A stretch of DNA of 64,000 bases from assembly GCA_029204225.1 (NCBI GenBank), contig CM055101.1, positions 59,194,094 to 59,258,093 on the forward strand. Direction: 5' to 3'. Shown here piece after piece: positions 51,008-63,079 of this stretch. The notes beneath the pieces were generated by a model. The model had not been told where the DNA came from, searched no databases, and saw nothing but the letters and a program-made list of their open reading frames with translations. The position numbers and the translations under genes are program-made. Each line of letters opens with the position of its first letter. The first letter of the stretch is position 1. The DNA comes from Diphasiastrum complanatum. Its lineage: Eukaryota > Streptophyta > Lycopodiopsida > Lycopodiales > Lycopodiaceae.

Positions 51008-53690
51008 GTCTGGACATGTGAAGATTGCTGATTTTATGGAGAATCCACGATAGATCGTCACCCTCTTGCATCAGGAGTATGGCTTCTCCTCCTATGCACC
51101 TTCAAGAAAAATGTTAGCCTAAAAAGCTATTTGAGCTTCACGATCACCCTAGCAGGTTGGTTTAGGGTTTTTCACTCTGGTCTGCGCCATGGATCCATGA
51201 TAATCCATGCTAGTTCCGCATGATCTGTCCAAGTCGGGGGCCAAAGAAGGCCTTACATAATCTGTCCAAAGTGGACTGAAGAAGCCCTAAAAAGGTCTGT
51301 CCAAAGTGGTCAAAGAGGACCTAAATCAATCTTTTGTTGATATGCTGGACATACAGAATGATGCTTTCTGTACCTTTTGGTACGGAACATGATTCTGTGG
51401 TCTACGGTGATACGAATCAGTCATCAATTATCTAAATCATGTGATTCTGAGCTAAAGATGGTGTTCTTGGATGATAGCGTTGAAAATAGGAAGACATGTA
51501 TCAGTAAGATCTTTGGAATTGAACAGACACAGGCAAGAAAAAGTGTCACCTGGAGTCCAGCAGATCTCTCTTAATGCTGATAAAGACCCCCTGATTTTTT
51601 TGAGTATCTCAGTACACCACCTACGTGCATTGTCCAAGTGGTTAGTCCTGGCAATGCTTAATAAAAGTGTACTTGGCGGCTCTGGTTGCCTGTGGCTAAC
51701 ATTGAGTAGTACTGTCACATGTGTGTTGCTAAAAAGTTTTCATTACAGTTTTCACATTGTTGTGGAGAATTGAGGTCCTGTGGTGAACGTACTTAGACTG
51801 TAAGGGCTTGCCAAATGAGGCAGCTGCTATATAAAGGCTGTAGGAGGTTCTTATTGAAGTTCTAGATGCTCCCTGTTTGGCATTATTAACCTCATTGCAG
51901 TCTCAAGGTAGTAACTGGGGTTTCTGTCACAGAGCTCTTTCTGCAGTGCATATTGCACTCTTCGGCTTGCTAAGTTTGTGTGAGGTGGAACAAGTTCAAC
52001 TTACACTCCTTGCTGTGAAGTAGAAGGTGCCACATTCTTCACAGTGTGCACTCTTTGTGTCCCTGGATCATCAAGCAGCAGTCTTCATAGCACACTTATT
52101 AGAAAATTATAGATTTGATCATTGTTGTGCCATAAATCATCTGGAGCAATAGAGAATGACATGAGGATGCAGTTAAAACTTTGGAGTGGGAGGTAGCTTA
52201 CTAATCCAAACGATATGGCACAGTAGGACAATGCTATATTGACTTGTTCTTTATGGATTGCCAATCTGGACTCTGGAGTGCTTGAAATTTTAGATTTAGG
52301 GTATCTTAAAGGACGGCAAGATCAGTGCTTGGTTGCTGCCTCATGAAGTCTTGTAAGATATTATTATGTAACATGGATTTGTGTGTTCAATTGTTATATG
52401 GCTCCAATCTAAGAAAAGCTACGTGCTTTACTTAAGATGACTCTGTTTGGTGCATATATTTTTCTGTGAAACAAATAATAGTCGAGGCACACAAATATCT
52501 TATATCACCAAGATAAGCTGCGGTTTCATTTCGGCTCGACTAGGCTGCTTATATGGTTTTATTTCTACAGCATTTGTAGTATTAATTGCTAATTGAGCCC
52601 TGATAATGTTGATGGCCTGCCCCATATGGAGATTAAAATGTGGTCATTTTAAAAAATTTGATGTCTGAAACTTGTGAACATGATGTGCCTAATTGAAATT
52701 GTCAATGGATGAGTGAGATCTTCAGCCCCCTTAAGTTTGACAAAATGGTCATCTATTGATAGTTTTTGATGATGGAGATTGAGCTTCTTTGAGGGTGGCC
52801 TTCAAGGCATGTGGTATTTGTCATTATTGATGTGTTAAAAAATTATAATCACTAGTTAGATGGTTTGTTATTCATTATTTTGTTTTTTCATGATCCCTTG
52901 TGCATTAATAATTTGGTACGAAAGCACTTCCTACTACCATTACTTGATTCAAAAACTTAGAGAAACGAGAATTAGGAGTCGATATTTTTTCTTCCAATGA
53001 GTGTGGCCAACTGAGCTTCTCCGAGGGTGGTCTTGCTTTGCTCTTAATATGCTATAAAGAATCAATAATCACTTGATGGTTTGTTATTCAATATTTTGTT
53101 TTTTCATGATTCCTGGTATGTTTATAGTTTGGTAAGAAAGCTCTTCCTAGGGTAAGCAAGGTTCATTCTCTGATTCAAAAACTCAAGAGAGGAGAAATAG
53201 GGGTTTATATTTTGGTTTGAAATGCATATGTTTAATTGGCTGTTGGATGTGATGGCTTTGGCATTGAAACTTCTCAGGTTAAAAGTTTGATATTGAAATT
53301 CTATTATAAGTATGCTTTTTTGGTTTCCAAGGGGAGGCTCGAATTTGGGATCAAAAAAACTTTGGATGTCAAGCTAATTGACTAACCCAATCTCATTAGG
53401 TGTTAAAATTATGAGTGTACGGAACAATGCTCTTTTTATAGTTTTTAGCTAGTGAAGGCTTTTTTGGGGCTTGGCATTTTGCGAGTAAATTTTTTGCGAA
53501 TTTTTATCTTGCCATGAGTAGATACAAAGATAGTACATGGTGTCCTATCTTTTTTATGCCACACTTGAATGCTTATTAATAAGAATTGTAGTTTGGCACA
53601 AAGTTGAAAATCCCATAATGAAATCCCAAAATAAATTTTTTGAAGCTAATAAACATTTTCAGCCTTGTGTTACAAATTTTTTTTTTTTGA
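51008..53690. other. Unassigned AT-rich DNA
   Basis: About 2.7 kb without recognised gene, RNA or transposon terminus. Open frames are short and overlap on both strands. Confidence 0.5.
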
Positions 53691-53691
53691 T

Positions 53692-53847
53692 TGAATCACT
53701 TGGCATGCCGTCGTGCCAAGTGATTCAGAAAAAAAAAAAAATTGATGTCCACCATAGCACGCCGAATAGCACGTCATCGTGCTATGGTGGTGGGTTGCTA
53801 GGGCAATTTTTTTTTGTTTGAATCACTTGGCACGCCCAAGTGATTCA
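53692..53847. repeat. Cluster of three perfect hairpins
   Basis: Arms TGAATCACTTGGCA / TGCCAAGTGATTCA (53692-53727, 8-base loop), CCACCATAGCACG / CGTGCTATGGTGG (53749-53790, 16-base loop) and TGAATCACTTGG / CCAAGTGATTCA (53819-53847, 5-base loop). The first and third share the same stem. Poly-T or poly-A runs lie between them. Confidence 0.9.
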
Positions 53848-53869
53848 GTCAATTTTTATTGTTTGTTAC

Positions 53870-54450
53870 ACTTGGCTCTTTGCGCTCCTTGTGGTCCTTT
53901 GCGGTTTAGCCCACCGCAAGGAGCCTCCTTGTGGTCCCTTGTGGTGTTTCAAGGGACCACAAGGGGCTTTATTGCGGTTCATTCCACCACAGGGGGACCG
54001 CAAGGAGGCTCCTTGCGATTCGTTACGGTCCCTTGGGCCACCACGAGGGACTGCAAGGCAGTCCTTGCGGTGGTTTGAACCACAAGAAGCCTCCTTGTGG
54101 TCTGTTGGGGTGGGCTCCTGATGGTCCGTTGGGTTGGGTACCCTAAACCCTAAACCCTAAACTGTGAGGTACCACAATGAGCCTTCTTGTGGTCCCTTGC
54201 GGTGGTCCGCAAGAAGACTCCTTGTAATCCCTCGGGGTGGGTTCCTTATGGTCTGTTGGGTTGGGTACTCTAAATCCTAAACTGTGAGGGGCCACAAGGA
54301 GCCTTCCTGCGGTGAGATGGAAGGCTCTTTGCGGTCTAGCCCACCGCAAGGAACTGCGGGAAGTCTCCTTGTGTTTTCCAGCAGTGGCTGGATTGCAAGG
54401 AACCACAAAGAGCCTTCTTGTGGTTTCTTGCGTTCATAGCCCTCTTGGGC
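53870..54450. repeat. GC-rich repeat region with inverted CAAGGAG/CTCCTTG words and telomere-like units
   Basis: Dozens of CCTTGTGGT, CCGCAAGGA and ACCACAAGG words in both orientations, which would allow extensive base pairing. A unit of roughly 120 bp is repeated: GGTTGGGTACCCTAAACCC (near 54130) and GGTTGGGTACTCTAAATCC (near 54258), each with CTAAACTGTGAGG and CCACAA-GAGCCTTC. 54137-54159 holds three CCCTAAA units. Confidence 0.8.
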
Positions 54451-56177
54451 TTTACTTGGCCATGAGATTGGACCTAGCCTTGCTAACATGCCATGTGCTA
54501 TGAAGTTTCGCAAGCAGATATGAAAACTTGTAAAACTCGTAGATGATTTACTCGTAGAATGTCAAAACTCAGTTTTTCCCTTATGAGTTGACATTTTTCA
54601 ACACCTATTCAATACAACTTTCAAACTTAGCTTGATTTATTGTTTTTTTTTTAACTTTGTTGACTAGGCACAACAAGAGCTACAAAAAATGTTCTTGTTG
54701 AGGAGGCACAATAAGATCTATCAAAAATGAAATTGAGATTTGTATGGGGGTGAAGAGGCATTATACATGCATGATGTCCAATTCTCTTGCATGTATAGCC
54801 AAAATTGAACAATTTTCATCAAAGAAATCATTTGTGTATCCAATTTAATGATTTTATACTTATGCATTCATGAGTATTTTTGTTATGTGACACCTTCAGT
54901 GTATATGTTTTTAAACATGGAAAACTCCATATTACTTTATCCAAGTTTGTGAAAATAAATAAAAATGTAGATCTACCCATACATGTATCTTTAAATCATT
55001 CACTCTACTCATTAAAAACAATAGTAGTATGAAAAGAGGCACTTTTTTATTTGACATGTAGGTAACTTGTGATTGTGGTTTCACATTTTCATTTGCTTTG
55101 AAATTGTGCAATGAAAGAGAGAAAACCACTTATAAAATATGCAACCATGGCTTTTAAAATAAACAAGTTAAATTTTTTGTGTGTGCTTTTAATAGCAAGT
55201 CAAAACTTGGATTTATGACTCTTCAAGACTTGGATATGTCTCCTTGCTCATGGTTGTCAAGGAATCTAGTTTAAACTTTTTGGAAAAAAAATCTCGTTCA
55301 TATGCAACTTTGCTATCCCCTAAAACTCTTGCTTGCAGAAGACTACCTTGTTTCCAAAATCAACTTAATCTTCAAAGCATTTATCTATTTAGCCATTAAC
55401 TATTTTGAAGCGATCAATCCACCCCTTCGTATTTTTTGATCCATCTTCAGTCATCACAATCTCATTGTGTTCACTACATTGCATTTATCCATCATTTCTT
55501 TTAGCAATATTTTTTCTCCTTTTCATTTTAATGACCAAGACCAAGGACATTAATTTTTGAGTATTGAGATTTGTATGTGTTGAAAATTTTGCAATTTTAG
55601 CTTGACTAGTTTGATGTATTTTGTCTTCATGGTGAGGTGGCATTCACACGTGGATAGATGCTTAGACAATGTGAATTTCGTGTATATTCCTCATTTGAGG
55701 GCTTGAGGCATCCTTTTATGTGAGTACAAAGACCCATTTCACATTGGAGAGGATATAGAGGCCAAAAAGTGACAATTTTTGCCTTGTAATGGGATCCATC
55801 CCACATGGAACTAGGGCTTGTTTGCCATATTAGTGTATAGATGTTAGGTTTAGGTAGAAATGGTTTGGCACAAAATCTAAACTTAGAATCCAATGTACTT
55901 TTGTATATAGCTATTTTTTGAAAATAATTGATGTAGAAATAAAAATTTTGAGCTTTCCACTATATTGTTTGCTTGTGGCGGGTTGTAGCTTCATAGTATT
56001 GTCAATCTTTGATGTGTAAAAGGTTGTTTTGAAGCTTAATTAGTTGTTTATAGATCTTGATAGGTGGATGCACTTTCAAATCTAAGTTTTGATCCAAATC
56101 TATGTGCCAATGTGGAGCAATTGCCAAGTTAAGCTAGAACCATGATCTAGACTTGATTTATGTCGGTATGTAAGTAG

Positions 56178-56179
<2 letters not shown>
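54451..56179. other. Unassigned AT-rich DNA
   Basis: About 1.7 kb, AT-rich, with no recognised feature. Confidence 0.5.

Positions 56180-56261
<82 letters not shown>
56180..56261. repeat. (TA)n(GA)n compound microsatellite
   Basis: About 23 TA units directly joined to about 18 GA units. Confidence 0.97.
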
Positions 56262-56263
<2 letters not shown>

Positions 56264-57336
56264 TTGAATGTACATTATTGTACATATATTATGTATAGTA
56301 AGAAATTAATGTTTCAAGTGACAAGTAACGTTGATCAATCTTTATGGAAGTTGGTAGTTACTAGCTAATGTCACCGATAATATCAGATAGATCATAGCTA
56401 AAATTGCAGACAACAAGAACCCTAAACTACAGGTAACATGTATTGTTAGGTAACAAGATTCAGGAATTGGAAGTTTGAAGTCAGGATTCAAATTCCACTA
56501 TTGATTAATCATGAATTATAACCTACATGTTATCCATTAACACTAAGAAAGCACTTGTTTTTGACATTATCGAAGGATAGAAATTAAGGGAAGGGGAGAA
56601 AAAAAAATTTAAAATCCATTTGCCGGTTCGAACCTAGAGAAGCCGATTTGTTTTTCAATTCAAATTCAATTCAAACATGGTTAGAAAAGGCGATTCGAAA
56701 GGTACCATGAAACATTGCCTTCCACCTTGTTGGGTTTGTATAGCAGAATGAATGTGTTTGAATATACTATTTATTAGCTCTGATACCACCCTCGCTGAAT
56801 GCAATGTTTAGTCAAGGGAAAAAATCAACATTAAATTATGACAAGATCTTTACCAATTTGTTGATTCAGACTATTACTTAGATCGACCAGAGGAATATAT
56901 TTATAGATATCAAGGACAACCATGAAGGGAAATCTGGGTTCAAAATGGGCCCTTTAAGCAATTTCACTTTAGAGAGAGGTTACGTAGAGAGAGAATGTGA
57001 ACCGGTAACTTTTGGTCGTCGTTTTTTGAGTTTTCGGCCTAGCTCGACATTTAACTGGTATGGTTAACTTCAAACAATAGCTAGTTAAGCATGAGAAGTA
57101 ATAACTTCTCTGCATGCTCGTTTCAAAATTCGGGACTAGAGCTTTAAGACTGAAAATCTTGGTTTGCTCATTGCAAAAACTTGAGTAGCAGAACTTTTGA
57201 AATTATTGTATGTTTATAGTGAAATACAGTGAGCGGGACGATTTTTCAACGTGACATAAATATTACAAAAGTAAGGTATGCTAGATCTATTGTTGATTTA
57301 TTGTAATTTGAAGCATTTACAGATTGTAGCTTTCAA
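56262..57336. other. Unassigned, with a primer-binding-site-like string
   Basis: Near 56777-56788 the - strand reads TGGTATCAGAGC as in plant LTR elements, but no LTR can be confirmed on its right side. Otherwise nothing is recognised. Confidence 0.4.
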
Positions 57337-58880
57337 CAATGGCAATGTTCCATTTGCATGTTGCTCTTCCTATGGAATGCACTCCAATTATTAAGAGGAA
57401 TTCAAAAGGTTGCATGATATTGGAATGCATAGCATATCTTGTCTTAATCAGCAATTACAGTTTGCTAATCAACAATTGCAACGTGCAAATCAACAATTGC
57501 TTCATTATGTGCAACACACTGGTGCTGAAAACAATGCACTCAAGAATGTTGTGTCAGAGTTGCATGCTACTGTCACTACTCTTTCGGGGAACAAACCAAG
57601 AAATGTTAGAATCCATGGAAAAGCTGCAATCCGAGAGCTTAAAATCTGTTGTTGATCTAAAAGTTATTAAAAAGGCAATGATGAAGAGTAAAAGAAAGAG
57701 AATACCGATGAAGAATATTGATGACTTATCTACACATAGCGGCAATTAGAAAAAATTCGAGCATTCAAGTATGTTTTCTTATAACCTGTTTCTTTGATTT
57801 GTATATGTCATTTAAGTTTGATTTGCAATTAATAACATGGATTATTGTTTTATTAAACATAGTTTGAGTTTTATATGTTTGTTGCAGATTATGTTTGGTG
57901 GCAAAGAACTATTTAACAGATCGTTCATGCATCGGATCATCTTTAAGTCATATTTTACCAAGAAATGATGAAAAATGCTCGACTTGAAAAAATGAAAAAT
58001 GAAATTGCAGAGACTGCTTTAATTAAGGTTACTTGAATGAAAATGTGATAGTGGGTGCATGTGATGTTTCTGGAATTAGCAAAAATGCTTATTCTACTTT
58101 TTTTAGAAACTTTAAAGAAGTTTTTTCTCAAGTGATGGTGAAGAGAACTTATCTTCCGTGTCCATATCGGGTAAGATTAGCAAGAAATTATTATAATGAT
58201 GGAATGTTCAAAGTAGTTGGCCAACCACTTCATATAACTGAATTATACAAATCATGATATGGTGAGCTCAATTACAATGATTGCAAAAATATTTTCCTTG
58301 ATATTGAAAATGTTCTAAAATACATTATTCGATTGTATAAACTAGACAAACATCGTGTCAATGGAAAGATCATTATTGTAATAAAATTGGATGAATCCGA
58401 AATCATCAAAGGTGAAAAGTTGGAATGAGTGAGTGTCACTTTGATGAACAAAATTTCAGATACAGATGATCAAATGTTTAGTGTTCAATCGGAAAATCAC
58501 ATATGGTGATTGGCGGTATTCTAGGTTTACATTTCAATTTTTTTTTAAAGTATTGTTATTAACATTTTATACATTGCATTTTTGACATGTCATGCATTAC
58601 TTGCTTCTCTATAGGTCTTGAAAGAGGACCATAAAATACTTTCACGGATATTTTCAAGAACAAATTATGGCGAAAATATAAAGAGACATTTGGAGAGTGA
58701 GAAATTTACAATCGAAAACCATGGAAGTTTTTAAATTCAATGGCATCTTGTAGGGGATTTGAAAACATTAAAATGTATGTATAATGTCTCTCATGGGGCA
58801 ACATCAAAACATCCATGTCTTTATTGCATGAAGGATTGCTACAATATGAATTTGGGACGATTAAACACTGACTCAACACG
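57337..58880 (+). pseudogene. Remnant of an unplaced DNA-transposon-like gene
   Basis: Broken + strand frames in one order: a Gln-rich coiled coil (LNQQLQFANQQLQRANQQLL, 57450-57510), a Lys-rich segment (MMKSKRKRIPMKNIDDLS), then GACDVSGISKNAYSTFFRNF and YLPCPYRVRLARNYYNDGMF (58050-58210), IIVIKLDESEIIKGEKLE and MNKISDTDDQMFSVQSENHI (58370-58508), and GDLKTLKCMYNVSHGATSKH followed by PCLYCMKDC (58755-58845). Probable introns separate the parts. The 'DLK...HGA..HPC.YC' pattern recalls zinc-binding parts of DDE-type transposases from little-studied families, but I cannot assign one. The - strand copia fragment cuts it off near 58900. Confidence 0.5.
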
Positions 58881-58990
58881 AGAAGCAAGAAGATCCAAAT
58901 ATGAAAAGTGTTCTGCCAATTGTATTAAAAAATAGCGCTTCATCTCCTCCTGTTCTGCCTCAGTTTGAGGAGATTGTTCCTTTGATAGCT

Positions 58991-59568
58991 TTAGTCCAGG
59001 GTTGATGGAAAGAGACTGGGTTTGCAGTTGGTCATTCCATACTTTTTCAACACGTTGTTGAGATATCGGTACTGACTGATAAAGATCAGTCTGCTGGGTC
59101 GATCTCGTTGAATTTGGATTTCGAGACAATAGTGGGCTAGACTCATGTCAGTCATCTTGTATTCCTGGGCCAGCATGTATTTTGTATCCTTCATCAGATT
59201 CAGATTATTATTGAATAAGAGTGTATCATCTACGTAGAGAGTGATGATGATGAAGTATTCTGATACAGATTTGAAGTAAACATTCGAGTCTGCTGAGTTT
59301 GAAATAAAACCATTCTCTATCAAAAATACATTGATCTTCTGGAATCAAGCTCTGGGTGACTGTTTTAGTCCGTAGAGCATACAAGGTGTCGTTGCTTGTC
59401 ATTGAGTTCGTATTTCTCTGGTTGCGTCATGCAGATTTCCTCTTCAATGGTTCCATTGAGAAAAGCGGTCTGGACATCCATCTGGTGGACTTCAAGGTCT
59501 ATTGCGGCTGCAAATGAGAGGAGAAGGCGGATCGACGCATGTTTGATGACTAGGCTGAAGGTGGCCAA
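58991..59568 (-). pseudogene. Copia reverse transcriptase remnant
   Basis: - strand frames: SFAAAIDLEVHQMDVQTAFL, NGTIEEEICMTQPEKYE, then IITLYVDDTLLFNNNLNLMK with the YVDD box, AQEYKMTDMSLAHYCLEIQI and RLIFISQYRYLNNVLKKYGM. A gap and frame break between 59365 and 59323 removes the KQAPRAW region. Confidence 0.88.
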
Positions 59569-59740
59569 GTCTGAAATGCTACAACATATCAGTTGATTTA
59601 GAAGTGGATGTGTGAAGAGCTTGACTGTTAGAAGAGTAGCAGTGGCTGAGTTTGTAAAGATAGCCGCTTCTTCTTCTGTAGACTAGAACCTTTTGGGATT
59701 TCTCAAGGATTGTGCAGCCTTCTGTATCGAATTCGACTCT

Positions 59741-59956
59741 CTAACCTGAATCGGTGATTTTGCTAACTGAGAGGAGATTCTTGGTTAGATTTGGAACGTG
59801 AAAAACGTTGGACAACAAATTGACTTGACCCTTTTTGAATTCAACCATGAATGTTCCTTCACCTTCGATTGAATGCGATGAGTTGTCTCCAAGTTGCACA
59901 ACTCGAGAGTGGGTGAATGACTTGTAGTCTTTGAACCAGTCACAATGGTGAGTCAT
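59741..59956 (-). pseudogene. Copia protease/GAG-pre-integrase fragment
   Basis: Reads MTHHCDWFKDYKSFTHSRVV, EGEGTFMVEFKKGQVNLLSN and VFHVPNLTKNLLSVSKITD, typical of the stretch between protease and integrase in copia polyproteins. Confidence 0.85.
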
Positions 59957-60225
59957 GTGTTGAGTTGCTCAAGAGTCTAGATACCAGGAACCAATATCTT
60001 GTTGTTCTCCGACTTTGGTCATGAAAGCTGCTTCATCATCTTCTTCTTCTTGTTGCTAATTTGAGTGACTGGTTGTAGTGCTATATGTGCTTGTTGTTGG
60101 AACTGCTTCTTCTTTTCGTTGTTGTACTTCAAAGTTCGGCAGTCCTTGATTTCGTGACCAGTTCTCTTACATTATTTGCAAAATAGTTTCTGCACAGGTT
60201 GGAATGATGAAGAGTTTGAATTCAA

Positions 60226-60931
60226 TCATGAACCGAAATTTTGTCCATATTGCATGTTGCTCTTTTTGTCAGTAGAGCCTGACTTTGTAGATCTCTTGGA
60301 TCTAAACTTCTGATTGTTTGAATACAGAGCTTGAGGATCTGACCTTGAGCATGAGGAGGATGCTGATCTTCTGATCTCCTCTTGTAGGAGCAGCGAGATT
60401 ACTCTTGATAAAGTGAGGTGCTCCTGGGTAGAAATTGTCATTACCCAATTTTTGTAGACTTTAGGTAGACTCGATAATAGAGTCATGAGTGCATCAGAAT
60501 CTTCTATGACTGAGCCAGTTGCAGTCATCTTCTCCATAAGATTTTTGAAAGTGTTGAGGTGACTCGAAACACTATCTGCTTCAGACATTTTGAGGTTGAA
60601 GAATTTTTTTCCTCAAATGGAGCTTGGATGTAACGTCTCTAATGTTGTAGAGAGTTGCTAGGATGTCCCCTGCATCCTTAGTTGTCTGAGCAGCACGTGT
60701 GTAGCTGATCTGAGTGTCCTTGATGTTGAGGGTAATCATGGCAAATGCTTTGCCATCTCTCAGTCTCCACTTGGTGATGATGGCTGCATCACCTTCTAGT
60801 TTGAGTTCTGTGCCATCAACGATGTCCCACAGTTCTTTGGCTAGAAGTATAACCTTCATCTTGAATTTCCAAAGATGGTAGTTATCTCCATCGAGTTTGT
60901 CAATGAGAGATGAATTGGATGATGGATCCAT
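60226..60931 (-). pseudogene. Copia gag
   Basis: Starts MDPSSNSSLIDKLDGDNYHL and WKFKMKVILLAKELWDIVDG, then after a frame change SEADSVSSHLNTFKNLMEKM, DALMTLLSSLPKVYKNWVMT and a Ser/Lys-rich end. This is the copia gag (UBN2-type) domain. Confidence 0.88.
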
Positions 60932-61074
60932 TCTGGTTGAACGAGATCATTGGTAGAAACAACAACTGTCGGAATACTGTTGGTTGTGCGTTTGCTAGAA
61001 CGACGTCTTGATAGAAACAAAACTGATAATCCGCAGTAAAAATGTAGATTACTGAAATGTCTGTTCCGATACCA

Positions 61075-61400
61075 TGTCGTAAAACGATGGTCGTGAGCGC
61101 AGCGGAGGTTCGGTTGCTCAGAGCGTAGGCATGTAGGAACGGAAACGCAACAGTTAGCAGCAAAAATATTCAAGTAGAAGACTTCATACAGTTTGTGCAA
61201 ACTTCAGCTTGCTGAGCATGATAACGCTGGGAACAGATAACTTCGATTGAAGAGAAATTCCAATTTTTTACTTACATAGCTTGTTTAAGCTAATATAGAG
61301 ATTTACAAGAGAGGAAATATCTTACAAGCCTTTAAGGCTGTTTTATGTCAGCCTTTGAATATGTACAAAAGTTGGAAACCGTCAACCACCTTTGGAATAT
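61075..61400 (-). repeat. Probable 5' LTR of the - strand copia element
   Basis: Directly next to the primer-binding site; on the - strand it ends CGTTTTACGACA. The right limit is uncertain because no second LTR is preserved for comparison. Confidence 0.5.
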
Positions 61401-61454
61401 TTGTTTGTCTAGCTGTTTTAGGGTTACTCATCCATTGGCAAAGTCGGTCAGCAA

Positions 61455-61680
61455 AAATGCGAAAAAGACGAAGGTGCCTTAAAAATTGATTTCTAAGGTA
61501 TTCTGGCCACTTGGCCAGTGTGTCGCATTTTTCGCTAAGGAGCGAAAAAGGTGAAGGTGCCTTAAAAATGATTTCTAAGGTATTTTGGCCACTTGGCCAG
61601 TGTGTCCCATTTTTTGCTAAGGAGCGGAAAAGGCAAAAAAGACGAAGGTGTCTTAAAATGATTTCTAAGTCATAGAAAAA
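61455..61680. repeat. Tandem repeat, about 100 bp x 2.3
   Basis: Units with GAAGGTGCCTTAAAAAT, GATTTCTAAGGTATT-TGGCC, ACTTGGCCAGTGTGTC-CATTTTT and GCTAAGGAGCG-AAA. Confidence 0.9.
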
Positions 61681-61828
61681 TCTCAAAGGTGAAAAATGTG
61701 AAGGCCTAAAAATATGTTGTCGGCCTTCGATTTTCTCAGGATGCTCATTACTTGAACGATTTGTTTAAGACCGAGCATAAGAAATCTAATAAAAAGACCG
61801 TTCCACTCACTGTAAGATTTTTCATATT

Positions 61829-62190
61829 GCTGTGGTACTTGCTTGACCCAATTTGTATGAAGGTACGCAAAAAACTCTAGGAGGGCCAATTGTATTTTGG
61901 CAAAAAAATAGAGAAAAATACATCGAAGATGGTGTGGCGACAATTGTCAAGGAAACAACAGCTATGCACGTTGTAAAGTTCTTGATTTCTTTAGAGAATG
62001 ATCTGCTAGCAGATGTGCAGTATGACAAAGAGGCAATAAAGCGCCTTTCCTCATCTATCGACAAAAAGTTTGTCTATGATTGGATTAGAGTGGCTACAAG
62101 CATATCCTCTAAGCTGCAGACTGCCATACCACCTTTAACACAATTTGTTGAAAAAATAGAAGAAAAAATAAGTCAGAGACAAAGTCATGC
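61829..62190 (+). CDS. Unrecognised exon-like open frame
   Basis: A + strand frame (ATG at 61853) reads GGPIVFWQKNREKYIEDGVA, TIVKETTAMHVVKFLISLEN, KRLSSSIDKKFVYDWIRVAT and LTQFVEKIEEKISQRQSHA, then meets a good donor (GCG followed by GTAAGT) at 62191. It is helix-rich and charged, unlike the random frames around it. It could be an exon of a host gene or of a transposon. I recognise no family, and no partner exon was found before 64000. Confidence 0.4.
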
Positions 62191-63079
62191 GGTAAGTAGC
62201 ACTGGCACTTCTTGGAGATTTTTTTGCAAAGTGAAAACCTCCAAAAGAAATGAAGCGATTTGTTGTGGGGTCGATGAGTCAAACTTCACGACCGTTCCTT
62301 CATCTGCTTGGAAGAGTCCCACACTGTACATTTTTTATAATATCGAGTCGATTAGTTCAAGTAACACTGTCTGGCCACCCTCATGGCAGAACACAAATTG
62401 TGTTATTGTACTAAGAACAAAGTATTAAAGAGGGAATCAAGGGAAGCTTAAAATCAATGCACGACATAAAACTCTTGATAGTTGAGGGCTATTATGAGCT
62501 TGCTACCCCTCTAAAACAAGGTGGAGTGCAAATGCAAAATTTTCAACCTATTCTATATGTCTTGTATAATGTTGATGCACCAAGTGATCTGAGCGCCCTG
62601 TGTGCATAGTAAACTCAAATTTTTAAGTCTGTGTTTTGGCGACCAAGAGAAGGTGCCTAAGAAATTTGTGACTTGTAGCCCGGCTGCTAAAAATAGAGCA
62701 AAACATTGGAAAGGCATCAACTCCCTTTCTCTACTCCTGAATGGTCGGTCTGCTTGTTCAGATTATCTTACTATGTGACGTCGTTATTAAATGGAACATC
62801 GGGGTGACTAAGTCTTATCTTGATGTTGTAAGATCTTTGCAGTCGAGTTTTGAAAGCCAGTCTTCCGGAGAACCGTAGTCGAGAGATGTGGGTCTTGACG
62901 ATGTGGAATTAGATTCAGGTTCAGACAATACTTAGGGCAATTCATAGATGCATATCTTTTGTGATAGATTGCAAATGCCCCAGGTGGTAGGGGTTGTTAC
63001 CGCCATTTTTCACAATATAATAGACAAACTCATTTTCAAAACTAGTTGTTATGGATGTTTGTTCAATGTCTTATAAGAT
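62191..63079. other. Unassigned
   Basis: About 0.9 kb with no recognised feature. Confidence 0.4.

Larger units (their letters stand above)
58905..61074 (-). mobile_element. Ty1/copia element, - strand, internally deleted and truncated
   Basis: From right to left on the - strand: primer-binding site TGGTATCGGAACAG at 61061-61074 (two changes from the usual), gag (60931-60226), zinc knuckle C-x2-C-x4-H-x4-C with a stop inside it (about 60150-60190), protease/GAG-pre-integrase (59956-59600), then directly reverse transcriptase (59568-58991). The whole integrase is missing, and the element ends in the RT thumb (KLSKEQSPQTEAEQEEMK) near 58925. Several frame shifts are present. Confidence 0.85.

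Noticed and set aside
53779..54513. Overlapping Gly/Arg/Pro-rich ORFs on both strands
   Set aside because: They cross a GC-rich self-complementary minisatellite and have no conserved domain.
56770..56800. An LTR element defined by a - strand TGGTATCAGAGC
   Set aside because: No LTR ends, polypurine tract or coding remnants could be tied to it; kept only as a note.
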